In this document: in pieces, positions 23,011 to 34,672 of the stretch
Layout: each line of letters starts with the position of its first letter
Position numbering within the stretch: position 1 is the first letter of the stretch
DNA from: Enchytraeus crypticus
Lineage: Eukaryota > Annelida > Clitellata > Enchytraeida > Enchytraeidae
Assembly: GCA_905160935.1 (NCBI GenBank)
Contig: CAJHZI010000262.1
Location: 518,501-582,500 of the forward strand
DNA: 64,000 nucleotides
Direction: 5' to 3'
The notes under the pieces: model-generated
What the model was told of the DNA's origin: nothing
Database searches by the model: none
What the model saw: the letters and a program-made list of their open reading frames with translations, nothing else
Position numbers and translations under genes: made by a program

Positions 23011-24442
23011 TTAAGAACTCCTTTTGTAGTTTTATTATATTTCTTGTTCTAAACACCATAATTATAATATTGCTGTACACAACAAAATATAGCATTAGGT
23101 AGTTGTTTAAGATGTTTGATCCGACTTCTCATTCTCGTTTTGTTAGTGATATAATAACATGACCATTTAAAAAGGTTAACTTGCTTAGTACGTAACGTGC
23201 TTTAGGTAACTTCATGAAATTCTGTCACTGTGATCAATTCCCGATATAGTTGATGAGATAATAAAATATCGGACAATCACAGGACTGGTAATATAGATAC
23301 CTGCTTTAGCTACCTAAGGATTAAATATGTGGTACTAAAAGTGATAAATATCATCACAGATGATATGACATGAGTTGAAAGTTAACCTTAATGGCTCAAG
23401 ATGAAAACAATTACCTTCCATCGATGTTTCTAAAGGAAACTGTGTTGGTCCAGTGGTCCTCGAAGGAATACATGTACATGTATTTTCTACTTGCATCCTT
23501 CAATACTAAGTCTTACAGGCCTCGTGCAAAAAATTATACTCCATGCTATAGGCCTATGAATATGTACAGTATATGTATAATTACATAAATTTTTCAGTCT
23601 AGCGTCACTCCATTGTAACAAATTTATCAGTATGTTCAAAACTCACACTGACTTTAGTGCTTGTATGGAGGAAGCCTTTCTTCGGGAAGAAACTTATAAT
23701 GCTTATACATTCTATAGTTCTCTCTATCTCTATCTCCATCAATCCTTGTGGTCTCTCACGTACTCCTCTTTCTCATAAATTTGCTAATTTATTCGCTTTA
23801 TACTTCTGCTTATATGAATATATATATATATATATATAAATTCATAACCATCAATAATTGGAGACTGTGTCATTTACTCTAAATATGGTAGATGCAAAAC
23901 TAGAAACATAAACTGTTAATATATTCAATTATCTGAAGGTTAACGCCTAGTTTAACGGTAGTTGTTACTATTTTGGAGGAAAGTCAGTGGGAGGAAAGCA
24001 TTAAATTGGAACCCTGCATCTACTGATCCATAGTCGGACAACCTATCAACAAGCTACCGGCTTAGTCCAAACAATGACTGCAATAATAATCTGAAGCGCC
24101 AATTGATGACTGGTTTAATTATAGACTCACTTACTTGAAAAGTTCAAATCCCAGATAAATATTCTCTCAGAGCCCATTTGATAAATAGAACCTACACGTA
24201 GGACACCTCTTGCTTAATTTAAAAGATGCTTAGCTCAAACATGTAAACTAAACTTCAATATAGCATTCATCAACTAAAGAAATAACCAATAACTAAAAAT
24301 GAGAGCAGCAATATAATAGCTAAAAAATTGTCAAAAAATTAATTGTTCAATGATATCAATCATTTAACGGGTCCTCAATTAGGCGCAATACCCCTTCACT
24401 CAAAGAGCCGTAAGGTCTGCTTGTATCTGATGGAAAGCATTA
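23011..24442. other. Mostly gene-free stretch upstream of BRICHOS exon 2
   Basis: Apart from the possible first exon at 23391-23445, I see only AT-rich DNA and a short (TA)n at about 23819-23838. Confidence 0.4.
23391..23445 (+). CDS. Possible first coding exon of the BRICHOS gene
   Basis: An ATG (23391) in the context CCTTAATGGCTC opens a frame MAQDENNYLPSMFLKETVL. A GT at 23446 (TTG|GTCCAG) would leave phase 0, which fits the phase-0 start of the exon at 25280 and the short N-terminal cytoplasmic tail expected of a type II protein. The donor is weak and no other evidence supports the link, so this is tentative. Confidence 0.25.
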
Positions 24443-24684
24443 AAAAAGTAAAACACTCGTTATTGTGAAATAATCAACTATGTTGATATCTATCACTTTT
24501 AATACTCCATGTTTAAACCGCTAGGCAATTTAGACCATTTTCTGTATAACCAGTTCAGTGAATGTCCGAGATTTTACACTCAGATCAGCGTGGCTGGGAT
24601 TCGAACCCACGAGGGTTCAATTCACCTCAGGATCTGTCATTTAAAGCTTCATGACGTTACCCCTACGCTATTAAGGTGTTAAGT
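24443..24684 (-). mobile_element. tRNA-derived SINE, family C, copy 1
   Basis: On the - strand the head reads AATAGCGTAGGGGTAACGTC (A box TAGCGTAGGGGT) with B box GGGTTCGAATCCCAGC. The body has CTCGGACATTCACTG and CGGTTTAAACATGG-like text, and the 3' end is TGATTATTTCACAATAACG-like text before GTTTTACTTTTTT. Six copies of this family lie in the window, in both orientations. Confidence 0.85.
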
Positions 24685-24869
24685 GTTAAGATGGAGTTAC
24701 TTAAATCCCCTGGTTAAAAGGTGAATGCCTCGCATGGTTTCGTTACTGTCACCGGCACTCTTTCCACGAGTAACATCTGCAGATCAAGATGGTTCTACGT
24801 CTGAATCGGTCGCTAGCAGGAAACTTATAAAATACAGTGAATTATCTTGTATTTATATGTATTTTCTCT

Positions 24870-25035
24870 GTATCCTTTGAGACCCTGGGCCCCATCAATT
24901 CCGCACCCACAGACTTCATTGATGTGTAAGAGATCTGCTGTTGTTACTGGAGATCAGCTCGAGAATTGTTTTCTGTGGCAACGCTTGTCTATGGTTCTGC
25001 AGATTTGCAATACGGGCTTGTACTTGTGTGTTACT
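24870..25035 (+). mobile_element. LINE (family 1), third fragment, + strand
   Basis: GAGACCCTGGGCCCCATCAA codes ETLGPIN, followed by DFID, VVTGDQLENCFLWQRLSM and a degraded LQ.. end. This is the same C-terminal piece as ETLGPINSLASDFID and FLWQRLSIALQRFNA in the 19.5-kb copy. It is a short relic upstream of BRICHOS exon 2. Confidence 0.75.
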
Positions 25036-25279
25036 ATTGTGGTTTTTATGTATATTAAAAGAAATATATTATTATTATTAACTTTTATTATTAATGTTCA
25101 CTAATGTTATTACTTTATATTATGTAAATATGCATGCTTATATTATATCTTAGGTGCTAATTAATCTCTAAGCCGTGTAATATAATGCCAGTCGGCCGAA
25201 TAATTGATAAACTGACTAGTTATTCGACTGAATTTACTATCCGGTATTTGCGCACTAGTATGATTTTATGATCTTATAG

Positions 25280-25492
25280 CAGAATCCAGCTGCGATTATT
25301 CGCAAACAAACAGATATAATTCTGCTGGATTGTTCGGATAAAGTTCTACAGAGAAGCAGAAAGCAGCGGAAATTCTGCCACTGGCTGACGGCTCTGCTCC
25401 TAGCAGCTCTCATATCTCTGCTCACAGGTCTGGTCCTGCTCCATTTCTTCTGCAACAGATCTATCATTGTCAACAGCATCTCCGTAAGAGAG
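25280..25492 (+). CDS. BRICHOS gene exon: membrane anchor
   Basis: 213 nt, phase 0 to phase 0, between TTATAG and GAG|GTGAGT. It codes the cytosolic side DIILLDCSDKVLQRSRKQRK, the helix WLTALLLAALISLLTGLVLL and, outside, an N-glycosylation sequon NRS. An acceptor 3 nt later (25283) is equally possible. Confidence 0.85.
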
Positions 25493-26232
25493 GTGAGTGG
25501 AGAATATTGAGAGATTATATATATTAGCTACTATATAAAGATTGGGAGATTCCATGTATTAGTTATATTGGCAGATTAAATGTATTAGCTGTAATATTGA
25601 GAGATTATATTTATTAGCTGTAATAATGGGAGATTATATGTTTTAACTATAATATTGAGAGATTATAATTTTGCATTAACTACAATACTGAGTGACTATA
25701 TGTATTTACTATAACATTGAGAGACTATGCCTATTTATCTGTATTAACCACAATAATGAGATTATATACACATGTACATCTATATTAGTTACAGTATTGA
25801 TAGAATATACATGTATGCATCTACAGTAGGCCTACTGAGATATAAGTCACTGAGAAAGCCCTATTTAATCAATTAATTGTTGTAATTAGGAACTAGCAGG
25901 TTTTATATTTTCTTTAAATTTCTCATTTTAAGCGTCAGTTGATCATCTTATGAAGAAAAGTTAAATTAGATGAATAGGAACATTTCAATATTGGCCTCCC
26001 AAAAAAAATAATCAATTTCACAATTACTTCAACCTAATGTAATACATGCAATAGATACTTTCCAGTTATCATCTGTGTTGTCATCATGGGCATAGGAACG
26101 AAAATAAAATATAGATTGTAGAAACAAAAAAACACACTAAAATAGCGATATTGCAAAATATTGTATTTTATAATAATTAAGAAGAGTGATATACCTATAT
26201 GGAAGTATATGCGTTACATGCCGGTGTCTTCA

Positions 26233-26270
<38 letters not shown>

Positions 26271-29200
26271 CCTCCTCTCTCTCTCTCTCAATCTCTCTCT
26301 CTCTCTGATGTATTGTAAAATAGCCTATTAGGCAAAGCAGATATATTCTTTTTGAGAATTTGCTAGACACGCTCACTTTATAAGCAATTAAAATCAATAA
26401 ATTTCTTCTATTTAAAATTCCGTTACCAATGTAGCCAGCATATTTGGGGAAGTTACGCCTTCTCAGGCGATTTATCACTTGTTGTCATAAAGATAACTCA
26501 CAAAAATTCAGGTTCTAAGTCGTTTTGGTTGATGGCAGATTTTAAAGTCAACGAAACTATCATGTTTTCATTTTACAACTAGAAATAGTTAAAAGCTATC
26601 GTCGAATGCCACATGTTGTTGTTGTGCACAGAGTGAAGTAGTGGTAGCAGTGAGAAATACCAGTGAGAGATCACAGACAGTGATTAGTTCAGCGGACGGC
26701 AACTACGTTCTTTATTTCATAGATCTCAAGAACAATAACCGAGAACAAATCTGGATCATCGATGAATTCAATAAAGTAAGAATATGTATTATTTCTTTTA
26801 ATGGTAGCATTGAGCTAAATGTAAATATCATGTGGTTTTGAAGGCTAAAAAGCTACAGCTAATTTTTATACTACATGTGCTTTCTTGTCTCTACCTTATA
26901 TCAGCGATTTTTATAATGAAAGATCAAGGAAAATGATGTAAAAAGTCATGTAAAGCAAGGGAAAGTTCTGATAGAGCCTATGAAAACAGATGCTAACAAT
27001 GTTTTAGCTGTCGAAAAGATGGCAGTGGCCAGCGAGCTTCAGAACTATTGCCTGCTTGCATTTCTATCTACGCTATCGTAATAGCGATTTACATAGGTGT
27101 TCTACGTAATATGGATTTTAACATATATAATTATATAATAGAGCTAAATACGATGGATTATATTGGATATAATATACGGGATTTAGTGCACTTGATTTAG
27201 TTACGCATCAAATAACAAAGTTAAGCTACATAGACCTCGGTTAGTACTTTGTAGGTGACCATCTTGGATGACCGAGTGTTGACAGCTTAGGAAGAAAAAA
27301 TCTCAAGATGGTGGAAGGTTATTCTTAAATCCGCGCCGGCTGCAATTGATGCGCCGTCAAAAGGCAACGATTACTTATAACCATGGAGAGGAAGGAGGAA
27401 ATGGGCCTTATACAAGCATCTGTGCATCCTGACCCAGTGTGCCGTTATGTTATGTTATAACATATATATTTAATATTAAATAGTCTATATAGTAGTGCAG
27501 GGGCAATACCTTTTTTGGAGAGTGACCACATATTTGAATTTTATTTACGCACACGCTTTCACCGGAACAGATTTTAACATATTTTACTTGCGCCCTATTT
27601 TACTCTTATGCATAATTATATTTGCGATAACAAATGGCAATGAAAGATGAAAGCAATGAAAATATAGATATAGAGCAGCACTATGCTGAAGCAGTGGAGA
27701 CCGTCATGTATGGTACTCGGGCACTACCACCCCCCCCCCTCTATCTGCCCCCCAGTAGTATTGCACGGTATGATATATGGTATTGTATAATCGCTGTTAT
27801 ACAGTATATTGTATATGGCGGTTACTTTCAGTTATAATGTAAGCATATAATTCATTCTACTATTACTGCATTTGGGATTTTGAATTGCCTATGGAACGTA
27901 GAAAAGCCTTTAATTATCACTGTGTTCAGAGCGATCAATGTACTGTACATAGTTGTTTATCTATTAAGAATCCACTGTCTCACGACCTCACTATTCAAAT
28001 GGCTGTAGTTTTCAACCTATTTGAACGGCCTCATAAATCTTTCATATTGTCTCTTATCTTATAAAAGTTGATTTTGTTTATGACGTGGCAAGTCCAATAA
28101 ATTAATATCCGAAGGCATTTAGCACTTAAACGATTATAATTTATATTTTCAGTTTAAATATTAATTAATACCTTACTGTATTAATGGGAAGAATATAGGT
28201 GACTTAAATCAGAATTCTATTAGCATTACAGATGCATTCTCTGAACAGGCCTACTGCAGTATATCATTCTGCTGTCCTGTAGATTAAGCAATATACCTGT
28301 ACATGTAGACACCTTCGTCATACTTGTGTGATTATTAGAATTATTTATTATTTGATAAATCATATAAGTGCGATAAGACCTTCAGGTAGTATGGCCTCCT
28401 AATGGCCTCTTTTTCCTTTATTCTTCTTCTGTATCGCTATGTGAAAAATCCTGATAGTGCCATACATAGACTTAATATTCTCCATTTTTATCTTTTTGAT
28501 ATCAGTTTTCATTCGTGAGCTTTATAATTCATTACGCGCTTATTCATATTTTCACCATTCTTGTAGTCCTTCGCAGAATATGTCGTTTCCGGCAGCTCTT
28601 CCATCTATCAGTTGACGCATTTCTTGACGCAAATCGAACACAATTAGTAAGCAGCTGAAATTGAATAAATAGTGTATAATCTCTATCAGGTAGGTTTATT
28701 ACTCAAATATACATATAGCAGTGCAAGTCCAGATTATAATTTCTAATATAAATAAATTATACTTTACATTAGTAGGGTTCCTGTGAGTTATATTGGCCAC
28801 TAAAGAATAAACCAACCCCAACTGCACGTGCACTAAGAGGCGACTGAGAGCACACTGAGGACTTCAACGGGAAATCACCTCAGAAGCCTTTATTCGTTTG
28901 CTGTATTAGCTACAGTCAAGTGTGGATAAAGCTTAATCTTTTTAGAGGGATTAACCTGTTGATCAAGTGAGTGCATTTAATGAAGCAGGATAACAGACTA
29001 TGAATAGGAATGTTTGCCTTGGGCCTGCCATTTGGCAGAAAATGATAGAAAGCGTGAGATAATATTAATAACTTAATTAATAAATTAATCTGTTATCGTC
29101 AATACTGTTAATTAATTAAAATTAATCTAAAATAGTCGATAAATTTTAATTTTTTAACGTTTTAGAAGCTGCAAGTAATTAAGCACGTTTCACACGACGA

Positions 29201-29387
29201 GGCAGTCTGCTATGTCTCAAAGCTCGGCAGTCCCACATCAACGATACCATCGTCAGCCGCTGATATAGACTGGAATGTAGGTTTACTGGCTTACATAACG
29301 TTATTAGGAATATACGGTGCATGTATAGCTAACATATATAATATGCATATGCTTACACGAATATGTTGTACAGACATATACATGTAA

Positions 29388-29474
<87 letters not shown>

Positions 29475-29723
29475 AGTCGAATGTCTCAAAAGCGTAGGGG
29501 TAATGAAATGAAGTTTTAAATGACAGATCCTGAGGTTAATTACACTCTCGTGGGTTCGAATCCCAGCCGCGCTGATCTGAGTGCAAAATCTCGGACATTC
29601 ACTGGACCTGTTAAACGGAAAATGGTCTAAATTGCCTGACGGTTTAAACATGTGAAAAAAGTGATAGATATAAGCATAGTTAATCACTTCAATGTAATGC
29701 GTGTTTGCTTTTTTACTTTATTT

Positions 29724-29809
<86 letters not shown>

Positions 29810-31696
29810 AGGGAGAGAGCGACTGCGTCAAAATATGGTACCCATAAAGAAAGTTATCTATTATTTTTAACATGATGTGTGTTTGCTAGGCAAATTTTCC
29901 GAGAATATTCGTGGTCAAATTCTGCGAATTTGCTCAAACTATTTGTGAGAACTTGCGAGAAATAGTATTTGTATATTTTTAAATTACCTTCTCGAATTAA
30001 AATATATATATTGCTACGTAAACGTTTCATCTATTATTATTATTATTATTATATTTTTATTTTTATTATTACTGATTGTCGCCCCGTAAGTGAATCATTA
30101 AGTATCCGGTAACGACCACACGAGTTCTATATAGGCCTCTGCGAGTAGTTTTTACAGAGATTTGCGGTGCTGGGTGACCTGGAAAGACTCTGATCAGAAT
30201 CTGAACCTCATAACTCAATCTATAGAAAATGAGTTGAATTACAAACCAATAGTCAATAATTGTCTTGTTGAAGATATAAAAGCTGCTCTACAGCTTTTAT
30301 AGGTCGGTTTCATCTCTTGAAAGCGATATCAGTGACTCACAAGCCCCGGATTTGAACCCATAGATACTGCTCCGTGGTTTGGTATCTTACCGATATCCGA
30401 CCCCGTAAGATGTCCGAAAATGTTGAGCTTGACTGATATATGTAACTTCCCATTAGATAAAGAAACATTTATTGTAATTCCTTGCTTTGTTTTGCTGTAT
30501 TTATATTTGTGCACTTCATAACCATGGATTTGTGAAATAATTAATTATTTATAACCAAAGGTAATTTATGTAAAAGCTAACGCTAGTAAAGCTAGTGTCA
30601 ACGCCAGTTTCCTCAGTCGAAAGCTATGTCAGTGACGGGCGAGGCCAGGATTTTAACCCCGCACGTACTGATCCGCAGTCGACTATCTTACCAATAACGC
30701 CACTGGCTCCAGCCAGTGAATAGGCTTATGAATGAATAGTTTATTATTTTGTTACAGAAGGAAAAGAAAAGATCTCATGAAGTTATGTTCGTTGAGGAGG
30801 AGTCAACGAGTGAAAGGGAATTCCTCGGAGAGAGAGCGAAAAAACTGTGTCAGTCTGTTCCACTTTACTGGCTCAAATATGTCGACATTCCGATTATCAG
30901 CAACTCCACAGTGCAGAGTGGTACGGCGCTGTTCTTGTAACATTACCACTAACCAAATCCTCAAAGCTAAGTTTAATGGCCATTTTAGTGTCGGTGTGCT
31001 GGCAGAGATGGTCCGGCTGCAATTCGATCTGATGGACTACTGCTTATCAATGCAGAGCTGAGCAACCTAAATATCGACTGGTACCGTAATGTGATCAAAT
31101 TTTGCAACGTGACAAAACATTTAGAATGCACAATGATTTAGTTTATTTTCAAAAGAATAAAATAGTGTATTTAAATTTCGAAGCATGCAAATGCGATGAT
31201 AGTAAAAATAAACCTTAATAATTTTCTTGATACACATAGAATGTTGACTGAGACTTGCGTTCTATTTCCTTCTTTTCGGTTTTAACTCCTCAAATCTGTA
31301 GTTCCAGTAAGTTTGTCCTTTAGTCATTAGCTAAGACAACAAGTTTAAGTTTGACATAATTGTTAAATTGTGTTGTTACGTCGAGAAAAAATATTAATAA
31401 AAAATTGTGGCGTATAGAAGTTGAAATGTGTTTGTTGTACGCGTGCTTTCGCAGATGGCAGCACTTTTTACTCTGACGTCAGCGACAGTGAGAGACAGCT
31501 AGAGTCACGTGACGATGTTACTCCAGGGCGGAGAATTAGAAGGAACGTAAGATCCTGCGCAACAAGCTGCTGCTGGAGGGTTTGCTGCTGTGACGTCAAG
31601 AAGTTCTCCTGGGAGACATCTGAGCATTTCTCCTGCAAACATATCTGCGAAAAATGTAGTGATGCCTATAAACAAAATGTCGAAAAGCTGTGTTAG
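25280..31696 (+). CDS. Chondromodulin/tenomodulin-like BRICHOS type II membrane protein
   Basis: Five exons join in phase: 25280-25492, 26632-26775, 29184-29276, 30758-30920 and 31455-31696 (855 nt, 284 aa + stop); the true N-terminus is probably a short upstream exon. Residues (counted from 25280): basic RSRKQRK at 25-31, then one transmembrane helix at about 34-58, so N-terminus in the cytosol. BRICHOS domain at about 80-195: WIIDEFNK, first conserved Cys in EAVCYVSKL (128), second in KKLCQSVPLYWLK (181), matching the LPIFWLKP type end of chondromodulin. A furin-like RRIRR ends at about 234, and a C-terminal domain with 10 Cys follows. In the family, BRICHOS assists folding of the secretory C-terminal part, which furin releases; here that role is inferred. 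A donor at 30935 instead of 30920 is also in phase. Confidence 0.85.
25493..26631. other. BRICHOS gene intron with direct AT-rich repeats and (TC)n
   Basis: 25500-25800 holds several diverged copies of an ATATTGAGAGATTATA-type unit about 50 bp long, a decayed tandem repeat. 26232-26306 is a (TC)n tract. Confidence 0.6.
26632..26775 (+). CDS. BRICHOS gene exon: start of BRICHOS domain
   Basis: 144 nt, phase 0 at both ends, between TTGTGCACAG and AAA|GTAAGA. It codes VVVAVRNTSERSQTVISS (sequon NTS), then NYVLYFIDLKNN and IWIIDEFNK. The Asp in IIDEFN corresponds to the conserved Asp of the family (NDFQNG in chondromodulin). Confidence 0.85.
27192..27410 (+). mobile_element. 5S rRNA-derived SINE, uninterrupted copy
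   Basis: Reads GGGATTTAGTGCACTTGATT, AAGTTAAGCTACATAGACC, GGTTAGTACTTTGTAGGTGACC, GACCGAGTGTTGACAGC, then AAGGTTATTCTTAAATCCGC and CAACGATTACTTATAACC. The blocks GTTAAGC, GGTTAGTACTT and GGTGACC follow the order and spacing of the internal promoter of 5S rRNA. Confidence 0.8.
28770..29065 (+). mobile_element. SINE family D, copy 1
   Basis: Contains GCACGTGCACTAAGAGGCGA, AAATCACCTCAGAAGCC, GAGGGATTAACCTGTTGATC and the end GCCTTGGGCCTGCCATTTGG. The same series occurs at 38188, 40827, 49795 and 59515. The last block resembles the 3' end of LINE copies at 59390 and 52785. Confidence 0.8.
29184..29276 (+). CDS. BRICHOS gene exon: first conserved cysteine
   Basis: 93 nt, phase 0 at both ends, between AAGTAATTAAG and AAT|GTAGGT. 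It codes HVSHDEAVCYVSKLGS and ends DIDWN. The CYVSKL piece aligns with CYIKAQV of chondromodulin-I, and its Pro-containing follow-up sits at the expected place. The acceptor lacks a strong pyrimidine tract; phase and family fit carry the call. Confidence 0.75.
29396..29471. repeat. (TA)n microsatellite
   Basis: Uninterrupted TA dinucleotide run of about 75 bp, directly before a SINE-C copy. Confidence 0.95.
29478..29722 (+). mobile_element. tRNA-derived SINE, family C, copy 2
   Basis: GAATGTCTCAAAAGCGTAGG, then GTGGGTTCGAATCCCAGCCG, GCAAAATCTCGGACATTCAC and the end TTAATCACTTCAATGTAATG before TTTACTTTATTTT. This is the + orientation reference for the family. Confidence 0.9.
29728..29818. repeat. 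(TA)n-(GA)n compound microsatellite
   Basis: (TA)n to about 29757 followed by (GA)n with GGGA units to about 29818, adjacent to the 3' end of the SINE-C copy. Confidence 0.95.
30301..30405 (-). mobile_element. Degenerate tRNA-derived SINE, family A
   Basis: GGTTTCATCTCTTGAAAGCG, ATCAGTGACTCACAAGCC, GGATTTGAACCCAT and GGTATCTTACCGAT follow the SINE-A order with several changes and a shortened end. Confidence 0.6.
30582..30713 (-). mobile_element. tRNA-derived SINE, family A, copy 4
   Basis: Near-complete SINE-A on the - strand (GGAGCCAGTGGCGTTATTGG head, GGTTAAAATCCTGGCC B box, CGTCACTGACATAGCTTTCG body). It ends only about 45 bp before the BRICHOS exon at 30758. Confidence 0.85.
30758..30920 (+). 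CDS. BRICHOS gene exon: end of BRICHOS domain
   Basis: 163 nt, starting phase 0 after TTTTGTTACAG and ending phase 1 at AGTG|GTACGG. It codes SHEVMFVEEESTSEREFLG and then KKLCQSVPLYWLKYVDIP. The C...P.YWL end is the diagnostic close of chondromodulin-type BRICHOS domains. A second phase-1 donor at TTCTT|GTAACA (exon end 30935) is possible. Confidence 0.85.
31455..31696 (+). CDS. BRICHOS gene terminal exon: furin-like site and Cys-rich tail
   Basis: Starts after GCTTTCGCAG with AT completing a GAT codon, and stops with TAG at 31694-31696. An acidic, Ser-rich linker (DVSDSERQLESRDD) leads to PGRRIRRN, a furin-type site, then to a tail with SCCWRVCCCD, FSCKHICEKC and a final Cys. Ten cysteines in about 46 residues parallel, but do not copy, the 8-Cys tail of chondromodulin-I. 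Confidence 0.85.
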
Positions 31697-31869
31697 ACGC
31701 TATGATAAGAATGATTTGGATGATTAACAATGCTTTACACTGTGGGCTCTAAAAATAATGTTCAAGCATAAGTCATGCTTATTGGTAGTTGTTCGACATG
31801 CAGTATATTCATTGTGCAGTTATATTATAATTAAGAAGGCGGAACTGATACATGGCGGTTAGAATGTCT

Positions 31870-32050
31870 CGGTTGCTAGTGTGTAAGCGCATTAGATAAT
31901 AGCCTGACCTTTCAGATGGCTGTTCCCGAGGTCCTGGGATCAGTCCCCGGTTGAGCTGATTAGAAAATGAAATCTCGGACATTCAACTTTAAGAGTGCAC
32001 CTGACGCCTTGAAGAGAAGCCCATCGGGCCTCTGACCTTGACGTTAAACC
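31870..32050 (+). mobile_element. tRNA-like SINE relic
   Basis: GTGTGTAAGCGCATTAGATA, a B-box-like GGGATCAGTCCCCGG and then AAATCTCGGACATTCAACTT. The CTCGGACATTCA part is shared with SINE-C, whereas the head differs, so it may be a related family with a different tRNA-like head. It lies just downstream of the BRICHOS stop codon and would fall in the 3'UTR. Confidence 0.55.
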
Positions 32051-34446
32051 CACATTTTAAAAAACTTATGGCGGTTATGCGGTGGAAGCGGATTACACAG
32101 TTACAAATAAATGTCTTAGCTTATAAATGGCGTTAGAATCAGATTAAGCTCCTTTCAAGTGACGTCTCTAGTTCTAATATTAATAGTCAGTCTCTTTCAA
32201 CTTAGAAGGTTGTACATGTAAATGTAGAGACCAAAAATAAATCGGCGGATATTTAAGTAACGTTGAAGAGAGGCATTCGTTTAATTTATGGGTTTCCTAC
32301 TTAAAGATGATCAGCTGGGAGAATGGATTAGCACCAGATGTACTCTAGGCCTACATTTGATGGTTTGAGTAAGATGAGCTTCGCGGAGCACTACATTAAT
32401 TTACGACTGCACTGCCAAATCTTAAATTCTAAGTTTGCTTACAAGTACTGTTCATTTTTTAAATTATTGGTGGCTGATGTTTCTTGCCAGTTAGGCTTAT
32501 AAGTTCTATATTTATATTTTAAACGCTATTTCGGTTTTGAGATAGGCAACCAGATTAGATCTTTTTGAAATGTTTTTAGAACTCTAATGGCAGCTAGGTA
32601 TGAAGCTGACGCTCCGGCTTCGATTCAAATGAAACCAGCATCGGGTTGTATATTTCATGTACTCAGTCGAAAATTGTATAATGTGGCGGAAAATAGATCT
32701 GATAAGGAAAAGTTTTGTGTGGAAAAGTTTTGCCCACTTTGGTCATAAATTTAGTGTATGTGGAAAATATCCTGAATTCTCTATTGCATTACGCATGTAA
32801 GATTATTAAGTCTTTTCAACTGTGACAACTGCCTGATATTTTAATTTCAACGTTTGCCCACTTCGGCACTAGGGAAGATAATGATGATGATGATGCCCAT
32901 TTTGGTCATAAATTGAAACAAAAATTTAGTGTAATTCTGCTGCATTTATATTGTAATCGAAAGGATGCATATTTTACATATTTGTGACTACAAAATACTT
33001 ATTGTATTTTTATTGCACAACGTACATGTAGCATTTGACTTTATAACATTAACATCGTATGCGACTTCAGCACAAACTATTGTATAAATGCTGTATGCTT
33101 GTACATGTATATGTTATACCTAATTTTCGTCTATATTTGCTATATACATGTAGTGTAGATTTGATTATGATAGGAATAATTTATTCATTTACCAGCTAAC
33201 CATGCTAAGTAATTTATAGTCGATTTGCTATTCATATTGTAATATGCCTGGAATGCGAGTTGGATCGAATTCTAGGGCTCATTTTAAGCATTTGCCCATT
33301 GCACGGTTAGATATAATATAATACGTACATACTTACGTATTATATTGGATTTTAAGTACGAAATGTTTCAATTGAGAATGGTACGAAACTACAGGAAATT
33401 TTTATACCTTTATTAACATTATACCTTGTTAGGTAGATGTGGAACGGGAGCTTCATTCAATAAGTCGGAAACAGAAGGCTAGTTTCTGAATTCTCTATTG
33501 TATTACGCATGTAAGATTATTAAGTCTTTTCAACGATTATCAGAAAATTTGATAAAAAATAACATTCTATACTGTCAATGGTATTGTTAATTTTTGACGT
33601 TTAATTTATTAGGCCCTATATGAATGTTTGATTTATATTCTTGAATAAATTCACAGTTAACGATAAGTTAAACGCTAAGCAGAATTGGCTATCCCGAATA
33701 CATAAATTATTTATATATTCAAAATAAGCATGCACTTTATAATAGCGACTTATACAATCTATACATTCCGGCAAGATTTAGTAGGAAGAATGCTTGGAAG
33801 AAGGGTTAGAGGCAGACCGAGACATGTGATATTGATAACAAGTTCTTATGTGGAGAAGAAAGAAAGGCTGAGGATAAAATTAAAATTAATTTGAGGATAG
33901 AATTTCAAAAGTTGTGTGATATGGGACCGTTAGCTTGCAATAAATTTGATGACATATTAAAATGAAATTTAAAATTAGCCTAAACAATTCTTGCATATCG
34001 CCAACAATGTTTGTTATTCACACAAAAACCATTAACAATGTCTAGTAAAACAACTACTACATTTAAGCTAGACTATGATAAAAAGCCGATGAGATATGGA
34101 AAATAGATGTATCAGTGCAATAAATGAGACAAATTATACCTAAATTGAAACTTTAGAGATTTTGTCATAAGAATTGTGGATTATTCAGGGATTGCCGTGA
34201 GAATTCATTATTTGTTGCGCAATATCTGTCGTGCATACATCACAATGTAAACTGGTTTCTTCGTATCTGCAAAAATAACAGAAAATGACAGAAAATATAA
34301 CACAGAAAAGCAGTTATATTTAAATTCAAATTATAATTTTATATTCTACATTATGGTTGCCAATCTACAGGATTATTGGGTTTGCAATTGTTGCTTAAAT
34401 ACTAAGGGCTGACTGTTAGCAATATACTACAGTGTTAGGCCTACAA
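32051..34446. other. Intergenic DNA with a LINE relic
   Basis: No gene recognised. An AATAAA at 32236-32241 could serve the BRICHOS transcript. 33485-33540 repeats the text TTCTCTATTG, ACGCATGTAAGATTATTAAG and CTTTTCAAC of 32776-32821. 33782-33900 (AAGAATGCTTGGAAGAAGGG, GAGGCAGACCGAGACATG) resembles the LINE-3 3' coding end seen at 59265. Confidence 0.5.
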
Positions 34447-34672
34447 AAAAAGTAAACACGCACTATAGTGAAATAATCAACTATGTTGATGCCTATCACT
34501 TTTTAACACCACATGTTTAATCCGTTAGGCAATTTAATCCATTTTTCGTATAACCAGTCCAGTGAATGTCCGAGACTTTACTCTCAGATTCGAACCCACG
34601 AGGGTTCAATTCACCTTAGGATATGTCATTTAAAAGTTCATGACGTTATCCATTGCGCTATTTAGACATTAC
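34447..34672 (-). mobile_element. tRNA-derived SINE, family C, copy 3
   Basis: Family C in - orientation: AAAAGTAAACACGCACTATAG at its 3' end, CGAGACTTTACTCTCAG, TTCGAACCCACGAGGG and CTATTTAGACATT. A small gap is present before the B box. Confidence 0.85.

Noticed and set aside
25255-25479. - strand open frame over the BRICHOS membrane exon
   Set aside because: It has no family features; the + strand reads a clean transmembrane segment with exact splice borders.
27000-27080. Alternative middle BRICHOS exon with NYCLLAFLSTL
   Set aside because: Its frame does not join in phase with the neighbouring exons; the exon at 29184-29276 does, and its CYVSKL fits the family.
29478-29600. tRNA genes at the GGTTCGAATCCC motifs
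   Set aside because: The motif recurs with the same 150-bp downstream body in six places and both strands, so it is a SINE head.
30732-31061. 109-codon open frame overlapping a BRICHOS exon
   Set aside because: It is in another frame from the exon whose phase and motif (VPLYWLK) fit, so it is a shadow.
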